Source: Pantoea sp. Ap-967 (GTDB lineage Bacteria; Pseudomonadota; Gammaproteobacteria; Pseudomonadales; Pseudomonadaceae). From it: a stretch of DNA of 64,000 nt. Where the stretch lies: contig NZ_VWXK01000001.1 in the NCBI RefSeq assembly GCF_011752565.1, positions 124,001 to 188,000 on the forward strand, written 5' to 3'. The notes beneath the pieces are model-generated. The model was not told the DNA's origin. It did not search any database and was given only the letters and a program-made list of their open reading frames with translations. The position numbers and the translations under genes were made by a program. Numbering within the stretch: position 1 is the stretch's first letter; every line of letters begins with the position of its first letter. Positions 25,225 through 34,584 of this stretch are shown piece after piece.

Positions 25225-25980
25225 TCACTTCGCGTCCCGATGACGCAACACAAGGCGCGTCCGGTCGAGCCATGGCCCGCCGAACACGATGATTTCTGAT
25301 GGTCTGCCGAGCAGGTGGTGAAGCATGAAGGGCCCAGGGCCGAAGATCTGAGCATGCTCCTCGGGCAGTTGCGCGGCGTCGCCCAGGTATATGCCGGCGT
25401 GGTTAGGGTGGGCAGTCCGCCCAATGGCCATGACGATCATGTCCCCCCGCTGAGGCTGGCTGACCTGGTAGAAGCCGGCAGCCTCATAGGCCTGCTCATA
25501 CAGACTCGGGCCGTCTGCGTGCTCCCACCAGCCCTCCTCCCGGGCGTATGCCGGAAACTCCAGCCCCCACTCCCGCTTGTACCAGTCGGCGCAGACCTGC
25601 CAGCAGTCCCAGGCCCCGTGCACGAACGGCCTGCCCATCAGCGGCGTGTGACCGGTCGGGGTGATGGTGCGCAAGTCACCCTCCGGCCACGAAAGGATGT
25701 ACCAGGGCAGACCCGTGGCTTCGCACATGGCAAAGTCGCGGGGCGACGGCCTGCTGGTGGCGTCAGGGTGAGAGTGCACAATGCCAATCACCTGACCCAG
25801 GTCTTCAGCTGCCGCGTACTGCTCTGGGGAGATGCGGAACTCTTCGGCCGGGTCGGTCGCGGTGTTCTCGCAGGGCACATATCGGTGGGCGCGCCCTACG
25901 GCAACGATCAGCCCGCAGCACTCGCGCGGGTATTCAGCGGCGGCGTGCGCTTGCACGGCGGCGAGAATGTGTTTGCGCAT
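25225..25980 (-). CDS. Tail assembly protein gpK-like (JAMM + NlpC/P60)
   Basis: 251 residues from ATG 25980. The N-terminal half is a JAB1/MPN metalloprotease domain with GIVHSHPDATSRPSPRDFA (H-x-H, S, D zinc ligands). The C-terminal half is an NlpC/P60 peptidase with WDCWQVCADWY (Cys) and PNHAGIYLG (His). Lambda gpK has the same two domains and works at the tail tip. Nearly abutting gpL (2-base gap). Confidence 0.9.
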   Translation of the reverse strand: MRKHILAAVQAHAAAEYPRECCGLIVAVGRAHRYVPCENTATDPAEEFRISPEQYAAAEDLGQVIGIVHSHPDATSRPSPRDFAMCEATGLPWYILSWPEGDLRTITPTGHTPLMGRPFVHGAWDCWQVCADWYKREWGLEFPAYAREEGWWEHADGPSLYEQAYEAAGFYQVSQPQRGDMIVMAIGRTAHPNHAGIYLGDAAQLPEEHAQIFGPGPFMLHHLLGRPSEIIVFGGPWLDRTRLVLRHRDAK

Positions 25981-25982
25981 GG

Positions 25983-26732
25983 TCAGCTCCGCGCGATAAG
26001 GGAAACGGCCGGGTAGCCGCCAAATGGAAGTGGGTTGCCTTGCCCATGACGGACCGTGCAGCCCGAATCCAGGCAGCCGTTGCACTGATCCTTGGCGGGG
26101 TCGTCCGTGGGGTTACCATCAAGGTCGAAGTATGGGCCGGTGTAGCCACAGTTCGGGCCGCGGTAGCCGGCAGTCATTGCCCAGTGGCAAAGCTGTGTCA
26201 TCTGCCGGCCAATAGTCTCGCCGCCTACATCCCCAGGGCTGGCTAATTCCCAAGCCACCGTGGTCCCGCCCTCTGAGATTTTCTGGTCGATGTACCAGAC
26301 CTCCAGAGCCTCCTCGGTGGGAGCTGCCTCTGGATTGCCTCTGGGAAAATTTTCTGCATCCAGGTATTTCCCCATGGTGAGGCGCATGGTCAGCTTGAAT
26401 TCGAGGAGGTTTTCAAAGGCCAGGCACAGTGCGGTGATCCTGCCGTTGACGTTGCCGACAGTTAAAGTAGGTCGCACCGTAGTACCATCAGAGTTCGCTT
26501 CGATGCCGTCGATCTGCATGGGCCAGGCGCCGTACTCGTTGCCTTGCCACCAAATCGACTTAGCTGGCAACTGGTCAGCGTTCACACCAGCTACAGCAAG
26601 TTCTTCTGGGGAATGGGGTATTGCGTGCCCATGGAACCGTAGGACATCCGCGCCGAAGTCCGAACCGTCGAGCTCAAACAACAGCACCTCGTCGCCAGGC
26701 TCCAGGGTCTGGATGTCCTTGATCAGTGACAT
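25983..26732 (-). CDS. Minor tail protein gpL-like
   Basis: 249 residues, lambda L size. The C-terminal half keeps the cysteine set (LCHWAM, GPNCGYTG, QCNGCLDSGC) that in lambda L holds an iron-sulfur cluster. Followed at once by gpK. Confidence 0.9.
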   Translation of the reverse strand: MSLIKDIQTLEPGDEVLLFELDGSDFGADVLRFHGHAIPHSPEELAVAGVNADQLPAKSIWWQGNEYGAWPMQIDGIEANSDGTTVRPTLTVGNVNGRITALCLAFENLLEFKLTMRLTMGKYLDAENFPRGNPEAAPTEEALEVWYIDQKISEGGTTVAWELASPGDVGGETIGRQMTQLCHWAMTAGYRGPNCGYTGPYFDLDGNPTDDPAKDQCNGCLDSGCTVRHGQGNPLPFGGYPAVSLIARS

Positions 26733-26741
26733 GGTAGGTCC

Positions 26742-27080
26742 TTATGGGTGATACGCCCGCTCGAATGTGGCAGTGACCTTAAACCGGCCGCCGCCCACTG
26801 GAATGGGCTTGGGATCCGCACACGTGAACAATCCCAGATCACCGAGTGGCGTGGCCCACAGGAAGGCCTTGGCGCCACCGTGTCGGTCAAAGAACTCCAT
26901 GATCTTGCGGACCTGGGCCTTCGTGCCGAAAACAGTGACTGGGTAGCTGTCTTCCTTGTTATTGGGGCCATCGCCAACTACCTGCCGATAGCCGCCGCCG
27001 AAGCGGGACTCGCGGGTTCGGTAGGTTATTTCTGGCGTTTCGCCGCGCTGGGTAGGCCAACTGAACTTCTCGATCGCCAT
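26742..27080 (-). CDS. Minor tail protein gpM-like
   Basis: 112 residues from ATG 27080, overlapping the tape-measure stop (TGATG). ESRFGGGYRQVVGDG and AKAFLWATPLGD are gpM motifs. Joins tape measure to the tip complex. Confidence 0.88.
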   Translation of the reverse strand: MAIEKFSWPTQRGETPEITYRTRESRFGGGYRQVVGDGPNNKEDSYPVTVFGTKAQVRKIMEFFDRHGGAKAFLWATPLGDLGLFTCADPKPIPVGGGRFKVTATFERAYHP

Positions 27081-30000
27081 CAGCGCCTCCCCTGCGTATT
27101 TCGATAGCTGAGCCCGCCTGGCCGCCACGAGTCCGCAACAGCTTTCTCAGCTGCGGATTTCATCTGCGACTCCATATTTCGCTGCAGTGCTGCCTGGTCA
27201 AGCTCCATGCCCTCATTGCTGCGGTCTTCTGTAACGATGCTGACCGGAGCGGACAGGGAGATCGATGTTCCGCCACCAACCCCGCCTACCGCGCGCACAC
27301 CAAGTTGTCCTCCAGACGTTCTTGTCAGAGGCATGACAGCCTCATCACCGGCCTCACCCATCACCCCCAACTTGCCCCCTGCCATGCCGAAGGCGGTTGG
27401 AGTGCTGACAATTGAGTTGGTAAAAGCCCCGCCGTCAGCGAACATCTGAACGCCATTTGACCAGGCGCCGCCAAGTGCTTGTGGAAAGTAAGCGCTGGAG
27501 TAGCCAGCTTGGGACGCACCGAGGTTTGAGGAAACGGCACCAGCAGAGCCCGCGGCCATTCCATTGCCGGTACCACCGCCGAAATAAGCGGAAGCCGCCG
27601 ACATCCCGAAGCTCACAAGGCTGCCCAACAGCCCCGACGCTGCTTGCTGGGCAGCAATGCGAGCCATGTCCGCCAGGACCGACTTGGTGAAGTCCGAGAA
27701 GGACGCCTTGCCTGTGATGGCGAAGTTCACGATCGAACTTTCCATGTTGGAGTAGGCACTGGTGAACAGTGACTTGGTCTGCCCGGCGACATCCCGAGCC
27801 TGGTCCAGGTAATTCTGGAAGGCTGAGGAGGCACCCTTGCGCCAATCGCCCTGGGCCACCGTCATGGCGTCGTAGTTGGCGATTGTGGCTTCCTGCAGGT
27901 CCCTCTCGGTCTTGTTGAGGGCCGCCAGCTTCTGGTTGTACTCATCGAGGCTCATGCCCCGCGAGCCATCGCCGTATTGGTTCGCCAGATCCAGGCGCTG
28001 CTGGTTCATTCGATCGGTGATGCCGTTCTGCTGGTCCTGCAAGCCGCGCTGGCGGTCGCCCAGGCCCAGGCTGTCGGCGGAACGCTGCCCTTGTAGCCTC
28101 AACGCCGCGACCTGCTGGCCGAGCGCGTCGGTGTAGGTCTGCACTGCCCTGGCCTGCTTGGCCAGCCGCCCCTGCTCATTGGTCGCCAGCACCGCAAGTT
28201 CGGTGTCAGCGTCCTTCTGCGCCTTGACCATGGCGGCGCGGGCGTCGGCAATCTTCTGGTCCAACTGGATTCGCTGCTGAGCGCTGGTGGTGCTCTTCCC
28301 TTTGGCCTCCTCCAAGGCTTTGATTTCGGCCTCGTAGGCGTGGGTGACCTCGGCGCTCTGCTGCTCGATGATGGCTGCGCGCTGAGACGCATACGATTCC
28401 TGAGAGATCAGTCCCGCCTTCTGCGCCGCATCAAGCTCCTTCTGATGGTTCTTGTACTCAGCCAGAATGGCGCTCAGCGCGTTCTTCTGGTCGTTGAAGG
28501 CTGAGAGGTCGACTGATCCAGTTCGGCCGGCCGCGTCTTTGAACTGCTTGGCGATATCGGCCTTTACCCTGGCGATGTTCTCGGGTTTCAGCCGCTCATC
28601 ATTTGGGTTGACCTTGCGGATGGCATCCAGCGACTTGCTGTATTCCTTCAGCGCGTCAGCCCGCTTTTCGGCGTTGGTTCTGGCGGACTTCTCCAAGGCG
28701 TCGATCTTGCCGATTGCAACCACCGCCGCCTGTTGCTGCTGGGTGTCCAGAGCACGGGCGCTGGCTATCGCTGCAAGCGTGTCACGCTGCTGGATAAGCC
28801 CCTTCAGCTCAAGATTGGCGTTAGTGAGCTTTTTCTGGGCATCGATGTCGTCTTTGTCAGCATTCACCGCGCTCTGCGCTGCGGCCACTTGGCGCTGGAG
28901 ATCAACGATTTGGCTCGCGATGTCCTGGTCCCGGCCAATGTTCTTGACCGAATCCACCGTTGCAGCCACCTCGCCGCGCAGCGCCTTCCAGCCGCGCTCC
29001 CAGATCGACAGGTTCTCGGTGACTTCCTTGCTGCGATTCTTGATGGTATCGACGTAGGTGTCGGTGAGAAGTTTGGCAGCCCCGATGGTGTCGCCCTGCT
29101 CTTTCAACGCGACGATCTGCGAGTAGGTCGACGCGGTGAGGAAGTTGTACTGCTCGTTGAGCTCCTTGGCCGCCGTCACCGGGTCTTTGCCGATCTTCAC
29201 GAACTCGGCGACAGTCTCTTCGACGGCCTTGCCGGTCGCGGAGCGCCACTCCAAGGCAGCCTCGGTGATCTCGACAAAGCTGTCGGAGGCGATTTTTCCG
29301 CTACCGGCTAACTGGGTGAGCACTTCAGCTGCGGCGCCAGTGGTGCCAACGGTAGTCGCTACCTCGCGCGACATGCCGGAAAGCCGGTCCGAAGTGGTGC
29401 CGGCGGCATTGCCGGAGGTGATCAGCGCCTTCTGGAATCGGACCGCCTCTTCACTTCCCGAGTAGTAGGCATAACCGAGCACGCCGACCGCTGCAGCCGC
29501 GACCGTGAATGGGTTGACCAGACCGAGGACGTAGCCGCCGAGAGCCTTAACAGCCGGGCCCACGCCGCCGAACATGTCCTTGAGCTGACCGCCCTGTTGC
29601 AGCAGCACAGTGAGCGGCGCCTGGCCGCCCTGCAGTGAAACCACAATGTCAGTGAACTGGGCGGGCACGTTTCGCAGGGCCGCAGCCGTAGCCTTGGCGG
29701 TCATGCCAGTCTTGCTCAGCGCGGTATCGGCGCCGCCCAGCGCCGTGCGAGCCTGATCGATCTTCGTCTGGTACTCGCTGAAAGTCTCGGCATCGAGCGC
29801 GCCACTGGTGCGGAAGCCCTTCAGCTTCTGCTCCATCTGGTCGAGCCGGCTCATTGCTGCGACGGTCGGGTCGATCTTACCCAGCAGCTCCTCCAGAGCC
29901 TGGCCTTCCTCCCGATACGCGCCGGCAGCCTTCTTCGCCGCCTCCGCCTGGCGCTCCTCTGTGGCAATGAGGGCTTGAGCCCGACTATTGATGGCAGCCT

Positions 30001-30541
30001 GCCGACTTGCGCTGTCCGACAGTACGGCGTTCGCCTGGGAGGTGACCTCGGCGGTGTGCTCTGTGGCCCGATTGAGCGACTGAACGTACTGGCTGGCCTC
30101 CAGCGAGGCTTTAGCCACGGCCAGAATCCTGGCCTGTTGCTCGTCGGCGGATTCGGCAGCGCGCCGGCCGGCCTGGGCGCCGGCATCAGTAGCACTGGTC
30201 AGCGCCTCCTGTGCCTTGCCAGCCTGCGCGGCTTCGGCCTGGAATGCCCCCATGTTCGCTGCAGCGCTACTGAAGGCCTGGGATGCGCTGGTAACGGCGC
30301 GCCCCACGGTAGCCATCTGCTGGGCCAGCTCGGCCTGCTTGGCGTTGAGCGACTGCAGCTCCTGGACGATCTGCCGGGTGTCGCCCTGCAGGCTGCCCAG
30401 GGCCGACTCCCACGCGCGACCGGTCTTGCCGGCGGACTCCTCGCTGCGCTTGCCCGCGTCCGTCAGTTGGTCGAGGTTGTCCTTGGCCTCGACGGCATCA
30501 CCGGAGTCGATCTGAAGACCGAGAGAGGCAATGGTGGTCAT
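27080..30541 (-). CDS. Tail tape-measure protein (gpH-like)
   Basis: 1153 residues. The N-terminus (MTTIASLGLQIDSGDAVEA) opens long Ala/Gln-rich coiled coils. A hydrophobic part around residue 330-380 (GGYVLGLVNPFTVAAAAVGV) and the C-terminal FTKSVLADMARIAAQQAASG domain, as in lambda gpH, follow. By the usual relation of about 0.15 nm per residue the tail would be somewhat longer than lambda's. Confidence 0.93.
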   Translation of the reverse strand: MTTIASLGLQIDSGDAVEAKDNLDQLTDAGKRSEESAGKTGRAWESALGSLQGDTRQIVQELQSLNAKQAELAQQMATVGRAVTSASQAFSSAAANMGAFQAEAAQAGKAQEALTSATDAGAQAGRRAAESADEQQARILAVAKASLEASQYVQSLNRATEHTAEVTSQANAVLSDSASRQAAINSRAQALIATEERQAEAAKKAAGAYREEGQALEELLGKIDPTVAAMSRLDQMEQKLKGFRTSGALDAETFSEYQTKIDQARTALGGADTALSKTGMTAKATAAALRNVPAQFTDIVVSLQGGQAPLTVLLQQGGQLKDMFGGVGPAVKALGGYVLGLVNPFTVAAAAVGVLGYAYYSGSEEAVRFQKALITSGNAAGTTSDRLSGMSREVATTVGTTGAAAEVLTQLAGSGKIASDSFVEITEAALEWRSATGKAVEETVAEFVKIGKDPVTAAKELNEQYNFLTASTYSQIVALKEQGDTIGAAKLLTDTYVDTIKNRSKEVTENLSIWERGWKALRGEVAATVDSVKNIGRDQDIASQIVDLQRQVAAAQSAVNADKDDIDAQKKLTNANLELKGLIQQRDTLAAIASARALDTQQQQAAVVAIGKIDALEKSARTNAEKRADALKEYSKSLDAIRKVNPNDERLKPENIARVKADIAKQFKDAAGRTGSVDLSAFNDQKNALSAILAEYKNHQKELDAAQKAGLISQESYASQRAAIIEQQSAEVTHAYEAEIKALEEAKGKSTTSAQQRIQLDQKIADARAAMVKAQKDADTELAVLATNEQGRLAKQARAVQTYTDALGQQVAALRLQGQRSADSLGLGDRQRGLQDQQNGITDRMNQQRLDLANQYGDGSRGMSLDEYNQKLAALNKTERDLQEATIANYDAMTVAQGDWRKGASSAFQNYLDQARDVAGQTKSLFTSAYSNMESSIVNFAITGKASFSDFTKSVLADMARIAAQQAASGLLGSLVSFGMSAASAYFGGGTGNGMAAGSAGAVSSNLGASQAGYSSAYFPQALGGAWSNGVQMFADGGAFTNSIVSTPTAFGMAGGKLGVMGEAGDEAVMPLTRTSGGQLGVRAVGGVGGGTSISLSAPVSIVTEDRSNEGMELDQAALQRNMESQMKSAAEKAVADSWRPGGLSYRNTQGRR

Positions 30542-30544
30542 GAT

Positions 30545-30862
30545 CTACTCCATCGATTCGGCCATGACGGCCAAGGCCTCAACCTCCATGACGCGGAGAT
30601 CGGGGAAAATGTCGGTGAGGTCGCGGCGCTTGATGCCGAGCATTGAGGCCGTTGCGGGGATGGCGGTGTAGTCCAGGCCAGAAGCACCGCCCTGCCCGAC
30701 CCGCCACTGAGTGCCCAGCGCATCGAACAGACGGAAGGCGGTCCAAGCGTCTGGCCAGACCTCAACCTCTTCCTCGTCGATGTCTTCTGGGGTGAGTCCC
30801 AGGGCCGCCAACTGCTCAGCGGATGGCCCAGGCTCGTAGCAGGCCCGGGCCGCCGCCCTCAG
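30545..30862 (-). CDS. gpT part of the gpGT tail chaperone (DUF1799), reached by -1 frameshift
   Basis: This frame has no good start codon of its own; only a TTG at 30811 without a ribosome site. Reading on from the GGGAAAC slip at the gpG end in the -1 frame gives LRAAARACYEPGPSAEQLA running straight into LGLTPEDIDEEE...; the end is AVMAESME. DUF1799 proteins are known as the T-part of lambda-like tail chaperones. The gpGT fusion binds tape measure and tail-tube subunits during tail assembly and is not in the virion. Confidence 0.85.
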   Translation of the reverse strand: MRAAARACYEPGPSAEQLAALGLTPEDIDEEEVEVWPDAWTAFRLFDALGTQWRVGQGGASGLDYTAIPATASMLGIKRRDLTDIFPDLRVMEVEALAVMAESME

Positions 30863-31242
30863 TTTCCCAGGCGGGCTGGGCTATAGGCCGCCTGGAAGGC
30901 GTCGGTCACTGCTTTTGGCGCGCCGGTGCAGGTGCGCACCAAGTCGAGGATCGCTTTCTGGCTGAACTTGTCCTCCAGATCCCAGCCGGTGACGATCTCG
31001 CCCAACTGCTCGGCCTGCAGGTCAATCTCGCCGGCGGTAACCTCTTCCCAGGTCGCCCCGTCGTTCTTCGCCTTCTCCGCCCAGGCATCGCGCGCCTTGT
31101 TCCAGCGATCAAACATGCCGGCAAGGGTCATGCGGTCCATGTAGCGAAACTGGAACTCCACGGGCACCGACTCGCCGCCGATACGCGGAACCTGAACCAA
31201 GGCGGTGAAGGTCGGGTTCTGCGCAATTTTGATCTTCGCCAT
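30859..31242 (-). CDS. Tail assembly chaperone gpG-like
   Basis: 127 residues (MAKIKIAQNPTFTALVQVPR...). QFRYMDRMTLAGMFDRW and GWDLEDKFSQKAILDLV match the tail-chaperone family found between the tube and tape-measure genes. Synthesised alone or, after slippage at its last codons, as gpGT. Confidence 0.85.
   Translation of the reverse strand: MAKIKIAQNPTFTALVQVPRIGGESVPVEFQFRYMDRMTLAGMFDRWNKARDAWAEKAKNDGATWEEVTAGEIDLQAEQLGEIVTGWDLEDKFSQKAILDLVRTCTGAPKAVTDAFQAAYSPARLGN
30862..30868 (-). promoter_or_regulatory. Programmed -1 frameshift site GGGAAAC
   Basis: On the minus strand CTG GGA AAC TGA ends gpG; the heptamer G-GGA-AAC is in the exact zero-frame phase for tandem slippage, and the stop codon follows at once. 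Lambda uses GGGAAAG at the same place. Confidence 0.85.
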
Positions 31243-31251
31243 GGGTTCTCC

Positions 31252-31911
31252 TTAGGCACCGGCCAGGTAACGAAGCGAGCGAGCCGACAGGCCGACGCTG
31301 ATGGTTCGGGTCATCACGTTGTTCCGCTCCATGGTTGGATCGGGGGTGATGCTGACGTAGCCCGGGTACAGGATCTGGTCACCGTTGCGGAGCTTCAGGC
31401 GGATCACCGTCAGCTCTTTCGAGGCGTCATAACCCTCCACGGTTTCCACGTAGGCAGCGCTGGGCTGATCCTCGACCGCGATGGTCAGAGTGCGTGGGTT
31501 ACGGTTGGCCGGGTACTGCTTGTCGTCGTCATCCTCCAGATACCCGACGGTGGTGTACTGCTGTTCGCCGCCGGCGGAGTTGAAGGAGGTGACTTTGGAG
31601 ATCTGCACCCAGTCGGATACCGGCAATACGGAGCCGATGCCCGCGCCCGCGGTGAACAGCTCAATGTCGCTGGTGTCCAGGCCGCCCAGAGAGAACGCAT
31701 CGGCAGCGACATTGGATGCCTTAACGGCGCGGTCATTGATCAGCGCCCAGCCGGAGTTGACCAGGAGAACATCGCCGTTCTGGATGTTGTGATCGGCTGA
31801 AGTCGCCACGGGCGGCTTGGCGTTGGTCAGCGCGGTGAATGGGACGGCAGAGCCGATGACACGTGCAATCTCCAGCACTGCGCCGTTCGGCAGCGGGAAG
31901 CGTGCGGCCAT
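31252..31911 (-). CDS. Major tail tube protein (gpV-like)
   Basis: 219 residues, beta-rich (GAVLEIARVIGS, EQQYTTVGYLEDDDDKQYP, RNPRTLTIAVEDQPS). The position before the chaperone gene and the C-terminal NVMTRTISVGLSARS agree with a siphovirus tube subunit. No extra Ig domain is seen. Confidence 0.85.
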   Translation of the reverse strand: MAARFPLPNGAVLEIARVIGSAVPFTALTNAKPPVATSADHNIQNGDVLLVNSGWALINDRAVKASNVAADAFSLGGLDTSDIELFTAGAGIGSVLPVSDWVQISKVTSFNSAGGEQQYTTVGYLEDDDDKQYPANRNPRTLTIAVEDQPSAAYVETVEGYDASKELTVIRLKLRNGDQILYPGYVSITPDPTMERNNVMTRTISVGLSARSLRYLAGA

Positions 31912-31950
31912 GGTGTATTTCCTCTTGATAGCCCGCCGGGCGGCGGTTAG

Positions 31951-32379
31951 TTACGCCCCAGCGGGCGGTTGGTCCGCGACGCCGCGGTAGGTGAAGCTGG
32001 CCGGGACCGTGTAGGTCGCCGACTCGGTGATGGTTGGGCCCTGGTCAACCGGCTCGGTGACCATGCCCTCGAAGCCGTTGCGGCTCAGCTCAGAATCAAC
32101 CCGGAACAGGGCGCTGAGCTCGTCGACCAGGGCTTCGGCAGTCGCCAGGGCCTGGCCCGCCGGGCAAGTGATGCTGACCTGATACACGCCGGTGTATTCG
32201 TAGGCATCGCCGCCCAGGTAGCGGCAGGTGGTTGCCCCGGGCAGCTGGTAGGCCTGCAGGTAGGTTTCGCCCGGCAAGGCTGCAAATTCTTGTTCGAAGT
32301 TCGCGACGCGGATCGGGCGCGCCGTGGCCCAGGCCATCAACTTGATCTCGATGGCCTGACGGGCTCTTGCATGGCTCAT
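31951..32379 (-). CDS. Tail terminator protein (gpU-like, DUF4128)
   Basis: 142 residues (MSHARARQAIEIKLMAWA...). The alpha/beta pattern with YEYTGVYQVSITCPAG is that of tail-terminator/minor tail U proteins that cap the tube and join it to the head. Overlaps the previous gene by 4 bases. Confidence 0.8.
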   Translation of the reverse strand: MSHARARQAIEIKLMAWATARPIRVANFEQEFAALPGETYLQAYQLPGATTCRYLGGDAYEYTGVYQVSITCPAGQALATAEALVDELSALFRVDSELSRNGFEGMVTEPVDQGPTITESATYTVPASFTYRGVADQPPAGA

Positions 32380-33050
32380 ACGCTGTTGTTCCTGATGGCT
32401 TCGTCGACGATGCGCTGGAAGTTGGCCAGGGTGACCCGGACCATGCCGGCCGGCGCCTGGGTTGAGTGGCCGTATTCCAGCGGCACCGCATACGCCAGGT
32501 TGTTCACGATGTAGGCGGTCTGGCCTATGGTCAGCGCCTGCACTTGCGTGATCAGCGCGGTAATGGCCTCGCTGCCCGACGGGTCGATGCGGTCGAGCTC
32601 TTCGGTTGCCGGCGAATCAATGGAAAACTGCCAGTTGCCCCGGAATCGCCCGCCGACGTAGCCCTGCCCTGCTACCAGGCCATTGGTAGCGAAATTCTGC
32701 TCGCGCTCGGTCTTGGTCAGGGGCTTGGCGTACTTCACGCCCTTGCGCAGCTTGCCGGCCCTGGTGAAGTTGTCCTGGTTCAGGTTGATTAGGGTGTTGC
32801 GGACCGCGACCTTGAAGTCGTAGTCATCTGCGGCCTGGTTGGCCTTGGTCCGGTGCGCGACATTGGCCGCCCACAGCTCCGGGTTGCCCACCGGCGACAT
32901 GCGAATAACGCTGCTGCCTATCTCGATCACGATCTCGCGGAAAGTGGCATCCATGGCTTGCTCTGCCTGCTCGGCGAACGCCCGAATAGCCTCGGCGAAA
33001 CCGCCCTGCTGCCCGCCATACCGCTGGGTCATGTGTGAGCCACGCGGCAT
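32376..33050 (-). CDS. Neck/tail-completion protein
   Basis: 224 residues. IVIEIGSSVIRMSPVGNPELWAAN and RGNWQFSIDSPA are HK97 gp10-like features; the family binds between head connector and tail terminator. The ATG at 33050 is preferred (AGGAAATGAG upstream) over the ATG 6 codons later. Confidence 0.75.
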   Translation of the reverse strand: MPRGSHMTQRYGGQQGGFAEAIRAFAEQAEQAMDATFREIVIEIGSSVIRMSPVGNPELWAANVAHRTKANQAADDYDFKVAVRNTLINLNQDNFTRAGKLRKGVKYAKPLTKTEREQNFATNGLVAGQGYVGGRFRGNWQFSIDSPATEELDRIDPSGSEAITALITQVQALTIGQTAYIVNNLAYAVPLEYGHSTQAPAGMVRVTLANFQRIVDEAIRNNSV

Positions 33051-33051
33051 C

Positions 33052-33444
33052 TCATTTCCTCAGTTGAATGGTCCAGGTTGCCCGGGCCGGATCTTCGGTG
33101 ACGTTGATGGCTCGATGGCCGCTGATCTGGTCGCCAATCTTGGGCGTAGCCGGCACATTGGTGACAGCGCCTGCCTGCACCTCGAACAGTTCGTTCTGCA
33201 GCACCAGCAGCTTCGCGTCCTGGGTCTGGATGCGGGAGCCGTCGATTTCCTTGGCCAGGTAGCTGCCGTACATGCCGCGCCCGGTGTAGTAGATGATCGA
33301 GTCCGGGACGGTGCCGCCGATTACTGGGTCATAGCCGCCTTTGACCGTGCGGCTACCTGCAACAGGCTTGATGGCATCGGCAAGGCCGTCCGGGTCATCG
33401 AACGCTTCCGCCAGCTCCGCCTGGATTTCTTCTCGCATGCCCAT
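33052..33444 (-). CDS. Head-tail joining protein
   Basis: 130 residues from ATG 33444, which has GGAG 10 bases upstream; the longer start at 33486 would overlap the divergent gene. Beta-rich; the end GHRAINVTEDPARATWTIQL is typical for phage head-tail joiners with a fixed place between connector and tail-completion genes. Confidence 0.75.
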   Translation of the reverse strand: MGMREEIQAELAEAFDDPDGLADAIKPVAGSRTVKGGYDPVIGGTVPDSIIYYTGRGMYGSYLAKEIDGSRIQTQDAKLLVLQNELFEVQAGAVTNVPATPKIGDQISGHRAINVTEDPARATWTIQLRK

Positions 33445-33484
33445 TTCAAATAAACTCCAGCCAACCCCCTGACAGAGATCGGAC

Positions 33485-33709
33485 ATGACAAAAAAAGCTG
33501 AATGCGAAATGGCGATACGCCAACTTGCTCATACTTGGGCGGGCACCAAGGCGCAGCCGCCAGGCTGGCATCCGAGTTTCGGAGAGTTCAAAGACTGGCT
33601 TAGGGTCCAAGGTTATCGGCACTACCTAGAGTTCAGGAGCGTGATGTCCGCGAACGATGTAGCTGAGCAGTGGTTTGATCAGGAGCTGAAACAGACCTGG
33701 CGAAACTGA
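33485..33709 (+). CDS. Hypothetical cargo protein
   Basis: 74 residues on the strand opposite to the late genes (MTKKAECEMAIRQLAHTWAG...). Ends 6 bases from the neighbouring converging stop. A compact helical protein with many aromatic residues; no family recognised. Reverse orientation marks it as a late insertion. Confidence 0.6.
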   Translation: MTKKAECEMAIRQLAHTWAGTKAQPPGWHPSFGEFKDWLRVQGYRHYLEFRSVMSANDVAEQWFDQELKQTWRN

Positions 33710-33715
33710 AGGCAG

Positions 33716-34093
33716 TTACACCCGCTTCAGCATTACGGTGCCGGCGCGGCGGGTCCAGGGTGCGATGAGGTCGAGGGCGAAGTTCTCGCCGGTCGAGCGA
33801 TCGACTGACCCCGCGACGTAGGTCTTGCTGGTCGAGGTGCCAGCCTGGGCCGACACGGTCTTGCTCTGCACCTCGCGCTGGGTGTCCTTGTAGAGCTGGC
33901 CGGCCGCTGCCAGCTTGGCCACCTGCGCGCCGGCACTCACGATGGCGTCCGGCACTGGGTCTGGCACCGCCCGCTTGATTTTGGCCGTCAGCCAGGCGTT
34001 GGCCATGGCGACGGCGAGGACTGCATCACCGTCACCTTCCCAGCCCTGCCCAAGCTTCTGGTCAACATCAGCGACGGCAATGAAGTCGGTCAT
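33716..34093 (-). CDS. Head-tail connector (gp6/DnaT-like neck) protein
   Basis: 125 residues. MTDFIAVADVDQKLGQGWEG and the central helices (AVAMANAWLTAKI; QLYKDTQREVQ) resemble the small helical neck proteins encoded after the capsid gene. Confidence 0.7.
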   Translation of the reverse strand: MTDFIAVADVDQKLGQGWEGDGDAVLAVAMANAWLTAKIKRAVPDPVPDAIVSAGAQVAKLAAAGQLYKDTQREVQSKTVSAQAGTSTSKTYVAGSVDRSTGENFALDLIAPWTRRAGTVMLKRV

Positions 34094-34096
34094 GGC

Positions 34097-34537
34097 TTAT
34101 TCCTTCGACGGGATCAGGGCCTGCAACTCGGGCTTGTTGAGGGCTGGATCGAAGTTGATGCCCTGGGCCGTCAGCCACTCCTTGAGCTCTGGCACCTTCA
34201 TCTTGTGAGGGTCGGTTTCGGGATCGCCGTCGCCCTCCTCCTCCAGCGCCTTCGCGATCTCTGCCGCAGTGCTGGTGGCGGCATAGCCTGCAGGCGGGTA
34301 GGCCGATGCCTTGTAGCCCTGCTCCAGCCACTGAGCGATGGTCGGGCCATCCAGGCGCAGACCTTCCTCGATCTCGCTCACGCTGATGCCCTGACGCTGG
34401 TAGGCCTCGCTGATGTGAGGAGCCTCGCCCTGCACGGATACCGAGGTGGCACCGTCGATCACGCCGAAGAACTGGTCCAGGCGGCGATAGCAGGTGCCGC
34501 GCTCGCTGCCCGGGGTGTTGGTGTAGATGACTTTCAT
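34097..34537 (-). CDS. HeH/LEM-domain phage protein
   Basis: 146 residues. The C-terminal KMKVPELKEWLTAQGINFD plus a following helix is an HeH/SAP-like helix-extended-helix that often binds nucleic acid; the N-terminal part (VIYTNTPGSERGTCYRR) is unassigned. Fixed place between capsid and neck genes. Confidence 0.75.
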   Translation of the reverse strand: MKVIYTNTPGSERGTCYRRLDQFFGVIDGATSVSVQGEAPHISEAYQRQGISVSEIEEGLRLDGPTIAQWLEQGYKASAYPPAGYAATSTAAEIAKALEEEGDGDPETDPHKMKVPELKEWLTAQGINFDPALNKPELQALIPSKE

Positions 34538-34584
34538 GCTGATCTCCTGCGCAGGGCGCCAGGCCGGCGCCCCGCATCATGGGG

